Source: Hyphomicrobium facile
GTDB taxonomy: Bacteria; Pseudomonadota; Alphaproteobacteria; Rhizobiales; Hyphomicrobiaceae
Assembly (NCBI RefSeq): GCF_900116175.1
Contig: NZ_FPCH01000002.1
Coordinates: 186,001 to 250,000, forward strand
Length of the DNA stretch: 64,000 nt
Direction of reading: 5' to 3'
A model generated the notes under the pieces. It ran no database searches and was not told where the DNA came from. It saw only the letters and a program-made list of their open reading frames with translations. Positions 1-17,337 of the stretch are shown here, piece after piece. The first letter of the stretch is position 1; every line of letters starts with the position of its first letter. The translations under genes and the position numbers were made by a program.

Positions 1-20
1 AGACCCGGGCCTAAAGACCA

Positions 21-52
21 AAGCGGCCGCCCCCAGGTGGAGACGGCCGCTT
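21..52 (-). terminator. Candidate terminator downstream of rpoC
   Basis: A 9-bp perfect inverted repeat (AAGCGGCCG at 21-29 with CGGCCGCTT at 44-52) lies 37 bases past the rpoC stop, with a 14-base loop. On the minus strand it is followed by only a modest T-rich run (positions 20 to 12), so it could be a weak intrinsic terminator or a processing hairpin before the next genes of the operon, which lie outside the window. Confidence 0.5.
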
Positions 53-89
53 GTCATTTCAATGCCGGAAACCGGGTGGACGCGAAGTC

Positions 90-4310
<4,221 letters not shown>

Positions 4311-4418
4311 CGGCTGTCTCCTCGGGGGCTCGGCGGGGGTGGCCGCGCCCGTGGAATCTAGTGGTCGAGTCGTGAAGACCTCCGCTCTCATCCGAGCGGA
4401 GGCCGTCTTGAATGTTCC

Positions 4419-8576
<4,158 letters not shown>

Positions 8577-8816
8577 GTCGGTCCCTTCGTGCTCTCGTTT
8601 GCGGGGCTGCGCCCCGCGATTCAAATTCGACGCGCTCAGGGTCCCTGGAAAACCGGGACCTCTTGAAACGGTTCACCGGAAGGTCCTTTTGAGGTTCTGG
8701 CGAACCCCGGGACCCTCCGGAAAACCGTCTTGCTTGCACATTGCTGCTCACCTGTCGGGAGCCGGCCGCAATGTGCGGTATGTCAGTCACGCCCGGCCGC
8801 CGGGCGGGAAGCACGC

Positions 8817-8852
8817 ATCGGCACCGGCCAGGAGGTCCCAGCCGGTGCCGAT
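8817..8852 (-). promoter_or_regulatory. 12-bp hairpin in the rplL-rpoB gap
   Basis: ATCGGCACCGGC (8817-8828) and GCCGGTGCCGAT (8841-8852) form a perfect 12-bp stem that begins seven bases past the rplL stop in the minus-strand transcript. A second stem, GCCCGG/CCGGGC at 8791-8805, follows, and GCGGGGC/GCCCCGC at 8601-8617 lies just upstream of rpoB. None is followed by a T-tract, so a simple intrinsic terminator is unlikely. By analogy with E. coli, where this gap holds an attenuator and an RNase III site, this probably sets the L7/L12 to RNA polymerase ratio. That role is inferred; the pairing is seen. No gene is visible in 8577-8858. Confidence 0.6.
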
Positions 8853-8858
8853 CGTCGA

Positions 8859-9230
8859 TTACTTCACCTCGACGACTGCGCCCTGATCCTCAAGCTGCTT
8901 CTTGAGCTTCTGGGCTTCGTCCTTCGAGACGCCTTCCTTCACGGTCTTGCCGCCGGCCTCGACGAGGTCTTTGGCTTCCTTCAGGCCGAGGCCCGTGATG
9001 GCGCGAACTTCCTTGATGACGTTGATCTTCTTGTCGCCGCCAGACTTCAGGATGACGGTGAACTCGGTCTGCTCTTCAGCGGGCGCTGCGGCAGCTGCTG
9101 CGGGTGCGGCAACTGCGACTGCTGCTGCAGCCGACACGCCCCACTTCTCTTCCAGAGCCTTGGCAAGCTCTGCAGCTTCGAGCACGGTCAGGCCCGACAA
9201 GTCTTCAACGATTTTCTCGATCTTAGACAT
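8859..9230 (-). CDS. rplL: 50S ribosomal protein L7/L12
   Basis: Stalk protein that recruits translation GTPases to the large subunit. 123 aa, the usual length. It has the N-terminal dimerisation helix ([20 protein letters not shown]), then an Ala-rich hinge around residues 34-52, then the C-terminal domain with the conserved [19 protein letters not shown] stretch. It is encoded 107 bases downstream of rplJ. That gap contains a GCAGCAC/GTGCTGC inverted repeat, but no separate promoter is obvious. Confidence 0.99.
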   Translation of the reverse strand: MSKIEKIVEDLSGLTVLEAAELAKALEEKWGVSAAAAVAVAAPAAAAAAPAEEQTEFTVILKSGGDKKINVIKEVRAITGLGLKEAKDLVEAGGKTVKEGVSKDEAQKLKKQLEDQGAVVEVK

Positions 9231-9337
9231 ATATAGTGTCCTTACGGTTTGAACCTAGAGGTTGAATTGCAGCACCCCCGTTGGGCCGTGCTGCGTGTGG
9301 GTTTCGAGGGCTCAAAGGCCCCACAACTCGGCTTCGG

Positions 9338-9859
9338 CTAAGCAGCAGCCTCTTCCTTCGACGCCTTCGCCTGGATGACGCGTGCGAGCTTGGCACCGGG
9401 CTCCTTGACGGTCCGGGCGATTTTCGTCGCCGGAGCATTCAAGAGACCGATGATCTTCGCGCGCAGTTCATCAAGCGACGGCAGATCGGCAAGGGCTTGC
9501 ACGCCTTTCGCATCAAGGATCGTTTTGCCCATCGCGCCGCCGAGGATCACGAGCTTGTCGTTACCCTTGGCATAAGCGACGGCCGCCTTCGCCGCGGCGA
9601 TCGGGTCCTTCGAGAAGGCCAGAACGGTCGGCCCCTTCAAAAGATCTGAAAGCTTTTCGGCGTCGGTATCCTTGAGCGCGAGCTGTGCCAGCTTGTTCTT
9701 GGCCACCTTCACAGAGCCGCCTGCGTCTTTGACGCGCCTGCGGAACTCTGCGGATTGAGCAGCCACCATGCCGGTGTTGTGGGCGACCACAACCACGCCA
9801 GTGCTCTTCAGCTCTGTGTGGAGATGATCAATGAGCTCACGTTTCGCGGCTCTATCCAC
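9338..9859 (-). CDS. rplJ: 50S ribosomal protein L10
   Basis: Ribosomal stalk base that anchors L7/L12 dimers to 23S rRNA. 173 aa. The start codon is GTG at 9859, with an AAGGAG ribosome binding site seven bases upstream. The sequence begins MDRAAKRELIDHLH, and the conserved NTGMVAAQSAEFRRRVKDAG segment follows. The C-terminal helix that binds L7/L12 is Ala/Lys-rich (ARVIQAKASKEEAAA). It is separated from rplA by 328 bases, which suggests that rplJL has its own leader and probably its own promoter. Confidence 0.98.
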   Translation of the reverse strand: MDRAAKRELIDHLHTELKSTGVVVVAHNTGMVAAQSAEFRRRVKDAGGSVKVAKNKLAQLALKDTDAEKLSDLLKGPTVLAFSKDPIAAAKAAVAYAKGNDKLVILGGAMGKTILDAKGVQALADLPSLDELRAKIIGLLNAPATKIARTVKEPGAKLARVIQAKASKEEAAA

Positions 9860-10187
9860 GTCTCGTCTCCTTGCTGCGAAGCTTCATTTACGAAGCTCCG
9901 CGGGTTGCACCTTTGCCGCCGTCTCCAGTTAGGATCGGGCGACTCTAGTCTGTCCTCGTTCCCGTGGACCGCGTATGAGAGCGGCACGGTGCTGACCCAG
10001 AAGGTTCAAACCGAACTTCAGGCTCTCGCCTCAAATCCGATCCACTTCTGTCTCATGCAGGCTCTCTGGAAAGAGAGACTTAGGCTTTCCGGCGAACCGG
10101 TACGGCACCCGCAATCTCGGACAGTGCTGAACCGAAGCGCGAAGCCCCGGTTCAGGGTTTTCCGGGTTGCCCCGGAATTCTTCAAAC
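9860..10187 (-). promoter_or_regulatory. rplJL leader region with hairpins
   Basis: This 328-base gap has no gene. In the minus-strand transcript, a short stem TTCCGGG/CCCGGAA with a GCAA loop (10160-10177) comes about 10 bases after the rplA stop. At the other end a 10-bp stem with one G-U pair (9876-9885 with 9892-9901) ends about five bases before the AAGGAG ribosome binding site of rplJ. The position fits the L10 autoregulatory leader known upstream of rplJ in many bacteria. I did not match the leader consensus itself, so the identity is an inference from location and pairing. Confidence 0.45.
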
Positions 10188-10937
10188 TTAGACGACTGGT
10201 CCCGATGCGACGGTCGCCGTATCGAGCTTCAATCCCGGCCCCATCGTCGAGGACAGCGAAACCTTCTTGAGGTACGTGCCCTTCGAGCCCGTCGGCTTGG
10301 CCTTCACGACCGCATCGACAAACGCCTTGATGTTCTGGACCAGAGCTTCCTCGGTGAAGCTTGCCTTGCCGACGCCGGCGTGAACGATGCCAGCCTTCTC
10401 GACGCGGAACTCTACCGAGCCGCCCTTCGCACCCTTGACGGCAGTCACGACGTCCATCGTCACCGTGCCGACGCGCGGGTTCGGCATCAGGCCGCGGGGG
10501 CCCAACACTTTACCGAGGCGGCCGACGAGGCCCATCATGTCCGGCGTCGCGATGCAGCGATCGAAATTGATCGTGCCCTTCGAGACGATCTCGACGAGGT
10601 CCTCGGCTCCGACGATGTCGGCTCCGGCGGCCTTGGCTTCTTCGGCCTTGGCGCCGCGCGCGAAGACGGCAACGCGAGCCGTACGGCCTGAACCGTTCGG
10701 CAGGTTGCAGACGCCGCGCACCATCTGATCGGCGTGCTTCGGATCGACGCCGAGGTTGACTGCAACCTCGATCGTTTCATCGAACTTCGCCTTGGCGCGT
10801 TCCTTGATGATCTTCACGGCTTCGTCGACGCCATAAGACTTGCCCGCCGGGAGACCCTGCTTGATCGCTTCCATGCGCTTGCCACCGGCATCGCGCGTCT
10901 GCTTGATTTTCTCAGCGCTGATTTGAGCTTTTGCCAT
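10188..10937 (-). CDS. rplA: 50S ribosomal protein L1
   Basis: L1-stalk protein of the large subunit; in many bacteria it also represses its own rplKA mRNA. 249 aa from ATG 10937 ([20 protein letters not shown]). The upstream 16 codons are open but overlap rplK and are not family-like. The L1 signature region ([20 protein letters not shown]) is intact. Only four bases separate its start from the rplK stop, and its ribosome binding site (GGTGGAG) lies inside the end of rplK, so the two are translationally linked. Confidence 0.98.
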   Translation of the reverse strand: MAKAQISAEKIKQTRDAGGKRMEAIKQGLPAGKSYGVDEAVKIIKERAKAKFDETIEVAVNLGVDPKHADQMVRGVCNLPNGSGRTARVAVFARGAKAEEAKAAGADIVGAEDLVEIVSKGTINFDRCIATPDMMGLVGRLGKVLGPRGLMPNPRVGTVTMDVVTAVKGAKGGSVEFRVEKAGIVHAGVGKASFTEEALVQNIKAFVDAVVKAKPTGSKGTYLKKVSLSSTMGPGLKLDTATVASGPVV

Positions 10938-10941
10938 CGGA

Positions 10942-11388
10942 CTACTCCACCACCTTGAGACCCATCGAACGCGCACTACCCGCAAGCGTGCGGGCGGCGG
11001 CGTCGAGATCGTCGGTGTTCATGTCCTTGAGCTTGCCCTTGGCAATCTCTTTCAGCTGATCGATCGTCACCTGACCGGCAACGATACGGCCCGGCTCTTT
11101 CGAGCCCTGACCGCCCTTGCCCGTGGGGCGAAGACCGGCTGCCTTCTTGATCAGATACGTCGCCGGCGGCTGGCGCATCTCGAATGTGAATGAACGGTCG
11201 GAGTAGACCGTGATCTTCACGGGAATCGGTGTACCCTGCTCGAGGTCCTTCGTTTTCGCATTGAAGGACTTGCAGAATTCCATGATGTTGACGCCGCGCT
11301 GGCCAAGCGCGGGACCGATCGGTGGCGACGGATTGGCCGCCCCTGCCGGTACTTGAAGATTGATAAAGCCGTCTATTTTCTTCGCCAT
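10942..11388 (-). CDS. rplK: 50S ribosomal protein L11
   Basis: GTPase-associated-centre protein of the large subunit. 148 aa, with the proline-rich N-terminal motif [20 protein letters not shown] that is the target of thiopeptides and of PrmA methylation. The C-terminal RNA-binding domain has the usual GSARSMGL ending. It lies 185 bases downstream of nusG, and that gap probably holds the rplKA leader or promoter. Confidence 0.98.
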   Translation of the reverse strand: MAKKIDGFINLQVPAGAANPSPPIGPALGQRGVNIMEFCKSFNAKTKDLEQGTPIPVKITVYSDRSFTFEMRQPPATYLIKKAAGLRPTGKGGQGSKEPGRIVAGQVTIDQLKEIAKGKLKDMNTDDLDAAARTLAGSARSMGLKVVE

Positions 11389-11573
11389 AGTTCCCCTTCA
11401 GCGTTAGAGCCCGCACCGGATGGCCGGGCTCAGGGTTAGCGGTCAAACGGACCGGCCTCCGCAAACGGATGACCCGTCCTCCCGCACGTCACCGCTCCGG
11501 AATTCAAATCCCGATGCGGTTTCCGGCGGCACTGCGCCGGAACTCTCTTGCCTGCAACACCGAAACGGCGACG

Positions 11574-12149
11574 TCAGGCAGCCACTTTCTCAACCTGCGT
11601 AAATTCGAGTTCGACCGGCGTCGGACGCCCGAAGATCGAAACCGCGACCTTGACGCGCGAACGCTCCTCGTCGACCTCTTCGACGATGCCGGTGAACGAG
11701 GCAAACGGGCCGTCGGCCACCTTGACGTTCTCGCCGATCTCGAAGGTGATCGTCGGCTTTGGCCGCTCGACGCCCTCCTTGACCTGATTCAAGATGCGCA
11801 TCGCCTCAGCTTCGGGGATCGGCATCGGCTTGTTGTCCGCGCCGAGGAAGCCCGTCACCTTGGGCGTGTTCTTGATCATGACGAACGCGGCGTCGGTCAT
11901 CTTCATTTTGACGAGCACGTAGCCCGGCAGAAACTTCCGCTCGGTCGGGATCTTCCGGCCGCGCTTGATCTCGACGACTTCCTCCGTCGGCACGACGATC
12001 TCTTCGAAGAGATTATCGAGACCGCCCGCCTTGGCCCGCTCGCGTATAGCGTCGGCGACCTTGCGTTCGAAATTCGTGTAAGCATGGACGATGTACCAGC
12101 GCGTACCGGCAACCGTACCTTTATCTTCGCGTTCTTGCGCGACAACCAT
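11574..12149 (-). CDS. nusG: Transcription termination/antitermination protein NusG
   Basis: RNA polymerase elongation factor that also couples transcription to Rho or ribosomes. 191 aa. The N-terminal NGN domain starts at RWYIVHAYTNFERKVADAI and includes LPGYVLVKMKM. The C-terminal KOW domain is VKVADGPFASFTGIVEEVDEE. The first 16 residues are a charged extension common in Alphaproteobacteria. It follows secE by 49 bases in the conserved secE-nusG order. Confidence 0.98.
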   Translation of the reverse strand: MVVAQEREDKGTVAGTRWYIVHAYTNFERKVADAIRERAKAGGLDNLFEEIVVPTEEVVEIKRGRKIPTERKFLPGYVLVKMKMTDAAFVMIKNTPKVTGFLGADNKPMPIPEAEAMRILNQVKEGVERPKPTITFEIGENVKVADGPFASFTGIVEEVDEERSRVKVAVSIFGRPTPVELEFTQVEKVAA

Positions 12150-12198
12150 TCTTAAAGGCCCTCTGGCGCGTCACTCAAATCGATATGCGAGCCGGTTT

Positions 12199-12396
12199 TC
12201 AGCTGGCCACCCCTAGGACGAAACGCACGATGTGGCTCAACGCTTGATCAACGAGCAAAAAGAAAACAGAGGCGAGCGCGACCATGATGAGCACCATCAA
12301 AGTCGTGATCCACACCTCTTTCCAAGTCGGCCAGGTAACCTTTGCGACTTCCTGCCGAACTTCCTGCATAAAGGTTATGGGATTGAACTTCGCCAT
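12199..12396 (-). CDS. secE: Preprotein translocase subunit SecE
   Basis: Small essential subunit of the SecYEG channel. 65 aa from ATG 12396 (MAKFNPITFMQEVRQEVAKV). The codon before it is TTG and could add one residue. It has the family motif VTWPTWKEVWITT, followed by one transmembrane helix (about residues 33-60). This is the short single-helix SecE typical of Alphaproteobacteria. It sits between tRNA-Trp and nusG. Confidence 0.97.
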   Translation of the reverse strand: MAKFNPITFMQEVRQEVAKVTWPTWKEVWITTLMVLIMVALASVFFLLVDQALSHIVRFVLGVAS

Positions 12397-12488
12397 CAAA
12401 ACCGCTTTCCGTGCGCATAAGCGACAACATGCCGCACCCGACCGCGGTCTTTTACCGGGTCGGTCGGCAGATCAAACCGTCACGAGGC

Positions 12489-12564
12489 TGGCAGGGGCGG
12501 AGGGTCTCGAACCCCCGACCTTCGGTTTTGGAGACCGACGCTCTACCAATTGAGCTACACCCCT
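12489..12564 (-). tRNA. trnW: tRNA-Trp (CCA anticodon)
   Basis: A 76-base cloverleaf on the minus strand. The 5' arm AGGGGTG pairs with CGCCCCT (one G-U pair), the D arm is TAGCTCAATTGGTAGAGC, the anticodon loop is CTCCAAA with CCA, and the T arm is GGGGGTTCGAACCCTC. The 3' CCA is encoded. Its place just upstream of secE is the standard order in proteobacteria. Confidence 0.98.
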
Positions 12565-12665
12565 AACGCGACACGAGCAAAAACCCGATCGCCGAGCAGC
12601 CTCTTTCGGGGCGTGCACCCTTAACTGATGTTTTCGACCTTGTCAGCCCCGGCGACGCCTTTTTT

Positions 12666-13049
12666 CTACCGAACCGTCCGAGGGGCTGTCCAGGGCCCTC
12701 CGGCGTCGCTCGAAGTCGCGCCTGAACCGGCGATAGGCTCGATGACGACGGCCGAGCCGTAGGCCAGAACTTCCGTCACAGCCGCGGCGATCTCGTTCGC
12801 GTCATATCGCATCGCAATAACAGCATTGGCGCCCATGCTTTGGGCGTGCTCGACGAGCAGGTCGAACGCCTCTTGCCGGGTATGCTCGGCAAGCCGGGTA
12901 TAAACCGAGATATTGCCGCCAAAGAAGATCTGGATCGCCGCGCCAATGTTGCCGACGACGCTCCGCGAGCGGACCGTCAGCCCGCGTACAAGCCCCAAAT
13001 GACGGACAATGCGATAACCTGGAATGTCGTTCGTTGTCACGACCAGCAT
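12666..13049 (-). CDS. YbjQ/UPF0145 family protein
   Basis: About 127 aa, starting at MLVVTTNDIPGYRIVRHLGL; an ATG five codons upstream is possible. The order VVTTNDIPGYRIV, then LGLVRGLTVRSRSVVGNIGAAIQ, then EHAQSMGANAVIAMRYD is typical of the YbjQ family (pentamer-forming, once called heavy-metal-binding), whose function is unknown. No signal peptide. It is a single gene between tRNA-Trp and the GGDEF-EAL gene, both on the same strand. Confidence 0.85.
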   Translation of the reverse strand: MLVVTTNDIPGYRIVRHLGLVRGLTVRSRSVVGNIGAAIQIFFGGNISVYTRLAEHTRQEAFDLLVEHAQSMGANAVIAMRYDANEIAAAVTEVLAYGSAVVIEPIAGSGATSSDAGGPWTAPRTVR

Positions 13050-13174
13050 GGCGCTCCCTTTCATCCCTGTCCGGCATGGCGCCGAACCTCCCCGTTGAAT
13101 CGCACGCTAACGCGAGATCCGCTTCCTTACGACTGTCGAAGCGATAATCCGGCGAATCTTCCGGCAAGCTACCA

Positions 13175-14998
13175 TCAAGCGCTATTTTCGAGCGTCCGGG
13201 AGAAAATTTGCCGAACCCGGGAGACCGTCGCGGCGATTTCGCCGACGGGAACCGGCTTGCTGAAATAGAAGCCCTGCACTTCTTCGCAGCCCGCATTCGC
13301 GACCATGGCGAGCTGGTCCGCGGTCTCCACGCCCTCGGCAACCGTCGTCATGTGCAGGCGCTTGGCGAGTTCGGCGATGGATTGGACGATCGCTGCGCAA
13401 TCGCGCTCATTGGGTGTACCGAAATCCCGCACGAAAGAGCGGTCGATCTTAAGCTTGTCGAATGGAAAGCTCCGCAGATAGCTGAGCGCCCCGTAAGCGG
13501 TCCCGAAATCGTCGAGCAGGATTTTGATACCGAGCGCGCGAAGCCGATGCAGAAGATCGTGCGTTTTCGGATGATCCCTCAGCAAGACGGATTCCGTTAT
13601 CTCAAGCTCGAGCCGGCCGGCCGGCAGCCCCGACGCGGAAAGGGCCCCGGTAACGGCGCCGTAGAGATCGCCCTTCTCGAACTGAACCGAAGACAGATTG
13701 ACGGCGACCTTTATCTCGGCCGGCCATGCTGCCGCATCTTTGCACGCGCGCGTCAGAGCCCAGTTGCCGATTTCGACGATCCACCCGCTCGCCTCCGCGA
13801 AGGGAATGAAATCACCGGGCGAAATCATGCCACGCTCGGGATGGCGCCAGCGTATCAGCGCCTCGAAGCCGTTCACGCGGTTGGCGCGGATGTCGACGAT
13901 CGGCTGGTAGTGAAGCTCGAACTGCTTCTTCTTCAATGCGAGCTTCAAGTCGGCATCGAGCCGCTTCACGCGGCCGCTCTCGTAATCGCGCTCCGGATCG
14001 TAAAATGCGTAGCTGCCGCGTCCCGACGTCTTGGCGGAATGCAGCGCAAGATCGGCATTTTTCATGATCGTATCGCACGTGCGGCCATGCTCCGGGGCAT
14101 GCACTACGCTCAAGCTTCCAGTGATATACACCTTGCGACCCAACAGCCTATGTTCGGTGCTGATCGTTGCCAACAGCCGCTGCGCCAAGCGTTCCAATTG
14201 TTCGTGCGTCGCGGCGCCGAACCTGATCAGCGCGAATTCGTCGCCGCCGAGCCGTGCCAAAACGTCGGTTTTGCGAACGACCCTGATCAAGCGCCTTGCG
14301 ACGCTTTTCAGCAGCGCATCGCCGACAGGTTGACCGAACGTGTCATTGACGCTTTTGAAGCCGTCGAGATCGATCCAGAGAACAGCAAGCTCGCTGCCGC
14401 TCGCCAGGGCGCCTTGAAGCTGTTCGTGGAAGTAGGAGCGATTATAGAGTTCAGTCAGCGTGTCGTGTTGGGCGAGCCATTCGATCTTTTTTTCAGCTTG
14501 GCGCTCCTCGGTGATGTCCTCGTGTATGTCGATCCAGCCGCCGTCCAACAGAGGCTGACTGGTGACAACAATTATCCGGCCGCTTTTCAGATGTCTCATT
14601 GCTGAAAAAGATTTGCCTTCCGACAGCGCGGCCAGATGATCGTTGATCCAGCGATGCTGAATGTCGCGAACTTCTTTCGCGGTCTGGCCGTCTTCTTTCG
14701 ACACGATGTAGGCGACAATATCCGCAAAGGGTGTCCCCTGCTCCGTCACCGCGTCCGGCAAATCGTAAAGTTCGCGATAGAGATTGTTGCAGACAACGAG
14801 CCGCTGTTGATTGTCGAACATCGACAAGCCGCGGACCATGGTGTTCAGCGCACGAGCGAAGAGCCCGCTTGGTTTTTCGACTTGCTTTTTCCCGGGCCTT
14901 GAAGACCCACGCGCTGCTTTGGAATCTTTCTGACCGGAAGGGATGTCAGCATTGCGTGGCTTAATAGGCTTGGAGGACGGACGGCCGCCGGGCTTCAT
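13175..14998 (-). CDS. PAS-GGDEF-EAL cyclic-di-GMP protein
   Basis: About 607 aa, starting at ATG 14998 (a TTG one codon earlier is open). A basic, Ser/Lys-rich N-terminus (1-45) is followed by a PAS-like domain (about 48-165). The GGDEF domain (about 170-335) has an intact GGDEF at 251-255 and an RKTD inhibitory site ending exactly five residues before it. The EAL domain (about 350-600) has EAL at 379-381 and the LLDDFGTAYG motif. Both catalytic motifs look complete, so it could make and break cyclic di-GMP; many such proteins use only one activity. No transmembrane segment is seen, so it is probably cytosolic. It stands alone. Confidence 0.93.
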   Translation of the reverse strand: MKPGGRPSSKPIKPRNADIPSGQKDSKAARGSSRPGKKQVEKPSGLFARALNTMVRGLSMFDNQQRLVVCNNLYRELYDLPDAVTEQGTPFADIVAYIVSKEDGQTAKEVRDIQHRWINDHLAALSEGKSFSAMRHLKSGRIIVVTSQPLLDGGWIDIHEDITEERQAEKKIEWLAQHDTLTELYNRSYFHEQLQGALASGSELAVLWIDLDGFKSVNDTFGQPVGDALLKSVARRLIRVVRKTDVLARLGGDEFALIRFGAATHEQLERLAQRLLATISTEHRLLGRKVYITGSLSVVHAPEHGRTCDTIMKNADLALHSAKTSGRGSYAFYDPERDYESGRVKRLDADLKLALKKKQFELHYQPIVDIRANRVNGFEALIRWRHPERGMISPGDFIPFAEASGWIVEIGNWALTRACKDAAAWPAEIKVAVNLSSVQFEKGDLYGAVTGALSASGLPAGRLELEITESVLLRDHPKTHDLLHRLRALGIKILLDDFGTAYGALSYLRSFPFDKLKIDRSFVRDFGTPNERDCAAIVQSIAELAKRLHMTTVAEGVETADQLAMVANAGCEEVQGFYFSKPVPVGEIAATVSRVRQIFSRTLENSA

Positions 14999-15001
14999 CA
15001 A

Positions 15002-15333
15002 ATTAATCCGAGAAATCGCGTCTTTGAAAATTCGTCAGCATGCAAATGAAACAATAATTTTGCATATGTTGTGTGCACGCGAGTTATGCAGCTACTGGCG
15101 CATTAGCCAGTCTTATCGCGGCATAAACGTTATGCTCAATGTCGCGGGGCTTGCCCGCTTCACGAGGTGGCTGCTTTCGAGCCTCAGGATGAGCTACAGG
15201 GCAATCGGTTCATTTGGCTCATCTGAATGAACTTGATTGCAAACTCGATGGCCTTTAACTCACCGGCTATCCCTTCTGCTCCAGTCCAATCAATCAAAAC
15301 CGCGTGTCTAGTTCACGTCACGCCAGCACATGT
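15002..15333. other. Divergent intergenic region, no gene seen
   Basis: An AT-richer stretch between two divergent genes, so it should hold both promoters. An inverted repeat ATGCAAA/TTTGCAT (15040-15046 with 15059-15065) and a small ACTGGC/GCCAGT repeat (about 15095-15112) are visible. No convincing open frame or RNA gene was found. Confidence 0.4.
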
Positions 15334-16239
15334 ATGAGACAAAGCTTGTCAGCATCTTCGCCCCGCCTCGAGGCCAACGTTCCGTCGATCTTGGCGCACG
15401 CCGGCCCGATCTTGACGCGTTATGACGTGATTTTCTGCGATGTCTGGGGCGTTGTCCATAACGGCCAGACGGCATTCGAGGGGGCCTGCCGGGCGCTCGA
15501 GAAATTTCGTGACGGCGGCGGCACGGTCATCTTCGTGACGAACGCGCCGGTTCCCAAGCGGCGCGTCGCCGATATGCTCGCGGCACGAAAGGTTCCAGCG
15601 AAAGCTTGGGACGATATCGTTTCATCGGGCGATCTTGCACTCGACCATGTGACGGCGCGCGGGTTTCAAGCGCTGCACTGCATCGGCCCTCAGGATCGCG
15701 ATCAGGCTCTGTTCTCGGCGCTTCGCGCCCGCTCCGTTCCGCTTGCGGAGGCGGAGGCGATCATCTGCACCGGGCTCAATGACGACCGGAACGAAACGCC
15801 CGACGATTACCGGCCCCTTCTCGAGGATGCGCTCGAGAAGCGCTTGCCGTTCGTTTGCGCAAATCCGGATCTCGTCGTCGATGTCGGCGGAACGCTTTAC
15901 TATTGCGCCGGCGCGATCGCGGACCTCTATGTCCACATGGGCGGCGAAGTCTTCTGGGCCGGAAAGCCGTATCTCAACACGTACGAGACGGCGCATCAAA
16001 AGGCGGAAGCGCTTCGCAACGCCAATGTCGAGCGGAACAAGGTTCTGGTCATCGGCGATGCGCTTCGAACGGACCTGAAGGGCGCGCAGAACTACGGTTG
16101 CGACGCGCTCTTCATTGCCTCCGGCATTCATCGCCACGAGACCGTCGACGGGCTCGATCTCTCGGCAACGAAGCTCAGCGATTTGTTCGGACCAGGCGCG
16201 CCGCCGGCTCTCGGCGCCATGCTGGAGCTCGCCTGGTAA
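15334..16239 (+). CDS. HAD superfamily class IIA hydrolase
   Basis: About 301 aa from ATG 15334; a GTG at 15304 would add ten residues and neither has a good ribosome binding site. The first HAD motif is DVWGVVHNG, with the nucleophile Asp36, but Trp replaces the usual second Asp of DxDG. The second motif is VIFVTNAP and the last is VLVIGDALRTDLKGA. Such DVWG proteins form a recognised alphaproteobacterial branch of the NagD-like class IIA phosphatases with unknown substrate. The gene converges on the next one, with nine bases between. Confidence 0.85.
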   Translation: MRQSLSASSPRLEANVPSILAHAGPILTRYDVIFCDVWGVVHNGQTAFEGACRALEKFRDGGGTVIFVTNAPVPKRRVADMLAARKVPAKAWDDIVSSGDLALDHVTARGFQALHCIGPQDRDQALFSALRARSVPLAEAEAIICTGLNDDRNETPDDYRPLLEDALEKRLPFVCANPDLVVDVGGTLYYCAGAIADLYVHMGGEVFWAGKPYLNTYETAHQKAEALRNANVERNKVLVIGDALRTDLKGAQNYGCDALFIASGIHRHETVDGLDLSATKLSDLFGPGAPPALGAMLELAW

Positions 16240-16248
16240 CTGTTTCGC

Positions 16249-17262
16249 TCACTCGGCCTTCGTTACCGGGAGTGGCGGCGGCGGTTCGCTTTTCGGGCGC
16301 TTCGGCGTCGGCCCATCCGAGAAGCTGTTGAACACGACATCGGGCGACGTCGTGTTGTGCTGGGACGGCACCAGCCGGCCGATCCAGATGTCGGTTGCCC
16401 GGGCGTGATCGAACTTCATGATGTTGTCCTCGCGCCAGCCCTTGGCTCCCTGCTCGCGGACAGCGATGCGCGCCGTATCGTTGTTGAATTCGGTGATGTA
16501 CATCGATCTTAACATCGCGAACGGGCCGCCGCCGATTCCATGATCAAAGACGACGTCGATGGCTTGGCGGTTGTCGTCGATGGAGACCATACGTACGGAC
16601 GCCGAGCCACCTTTCTCGAATTCGAGATTGAATGTGCGCGTTGCGGGATCGAACACAACTTCCTTTATTTTGACCAGGGGCCGGCCGTCATGCTCGATGG
16701 GGCCGACGATGAAGGACGAGCCGTAGGCGGTATTGCGCATGCTTGAAGGCGTCAGCGGGCGGGCGCGCCAGTAGCCGTCCTGAGGGTAGAGAACGAGCAC
16801 TTCTTCGGCGCCATCGTCGCGCTTCAACCAGACCTGCAACAGGTGCAGGCCGCTTTCAACGTGATCGCCAATGCGCACGTTCGTCACTGCGGGGCGCCAG
16901 AAAGAGGGATAGGTGAAACCGACGACCCAAAGCTTGGTGTCCTCATAAAGCGTCACCATTTTGGGCGGGTTTGGCGCCGCATAGCTCGGGTCCGACGCCA
17001 TATCGCACGCAGTCCAGTCGGCTTCGACGTTCGCGCGCATGTTGGGGGTCAGATAAACCGGGTGGGCCGCTTCGATACGGAATGCTCGTACGTTCTGGTT
17101 GGCAAACGAGACTGCGACGTTGTCCTTCTCGGCACAAAGCACCGGCTCGCTTTCGTTCACGACGTCGACGGCAAGACCGTCGAGCGACGCGGCGCGCGCG
17201 GGCGTTAGTGGCGCCGCCAGGAGCAGCAGCGCGGTGGCGATCAGACGGACGTACAAGGGCAT
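16249..17262 (-). CDS. Exported protein of unknown function
   Basis: About 337 aa from ATG 17262, with GGAG six bases before the start. A signal peptide is clear (MPLYVRLIATALLLLAAPL, cleavage likely after TPARAAS). The mature part is mostly beta-strand-like, with no domain I recognise, and ends in a Pro/Lys-rich tail. Two cysteines (LCAEKD and TACDMA) could pair in the periplasm. It lies downstream of opgH and the FkbM gene on the same strand (75 bases), so a role in periplasmic glucan handling is possible but not shown. It is not OpgG-like in length or motifs. Confidence 0.8.
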   Translation of the reverse strand: MPLYVRLIATALLLLAAPLTPARAASLDGLAVDVVNESEPVLCAEKDNVAVSFANQNVRAFRIEAAHPVYLTPNMRANVEADWTACDMASDPSYAAPNPPKMVTLYEDTKLWVVGFTYPSFWRPAVTNVRIGDHVESGLHLLQVWLKRDDGAEEVLVLYPQDGYWRARPLTPSSMRNTAYGSSFIVGPIEHDGRPLVKIKEVVFDPATRTFNLEFEKGGSASVRMVSIDDNRQAIDVVFDHGIGGGPFAMLRSMYITEFNNDTARIAVREQGAKGWREDNIMKFDHARATDIWIGRLVPSQHNTTSPDVVFNSFSDGPTPKRPKSEPPPPLPVTKAE

Positions 17263-17337
17263 TCCCCACTCCAATTTAATTCATCCAATTTTCGTGAAAT
17301 GTGTTTAGCGCGACCCGCTCGGCGCTTGCCGAGTCGA

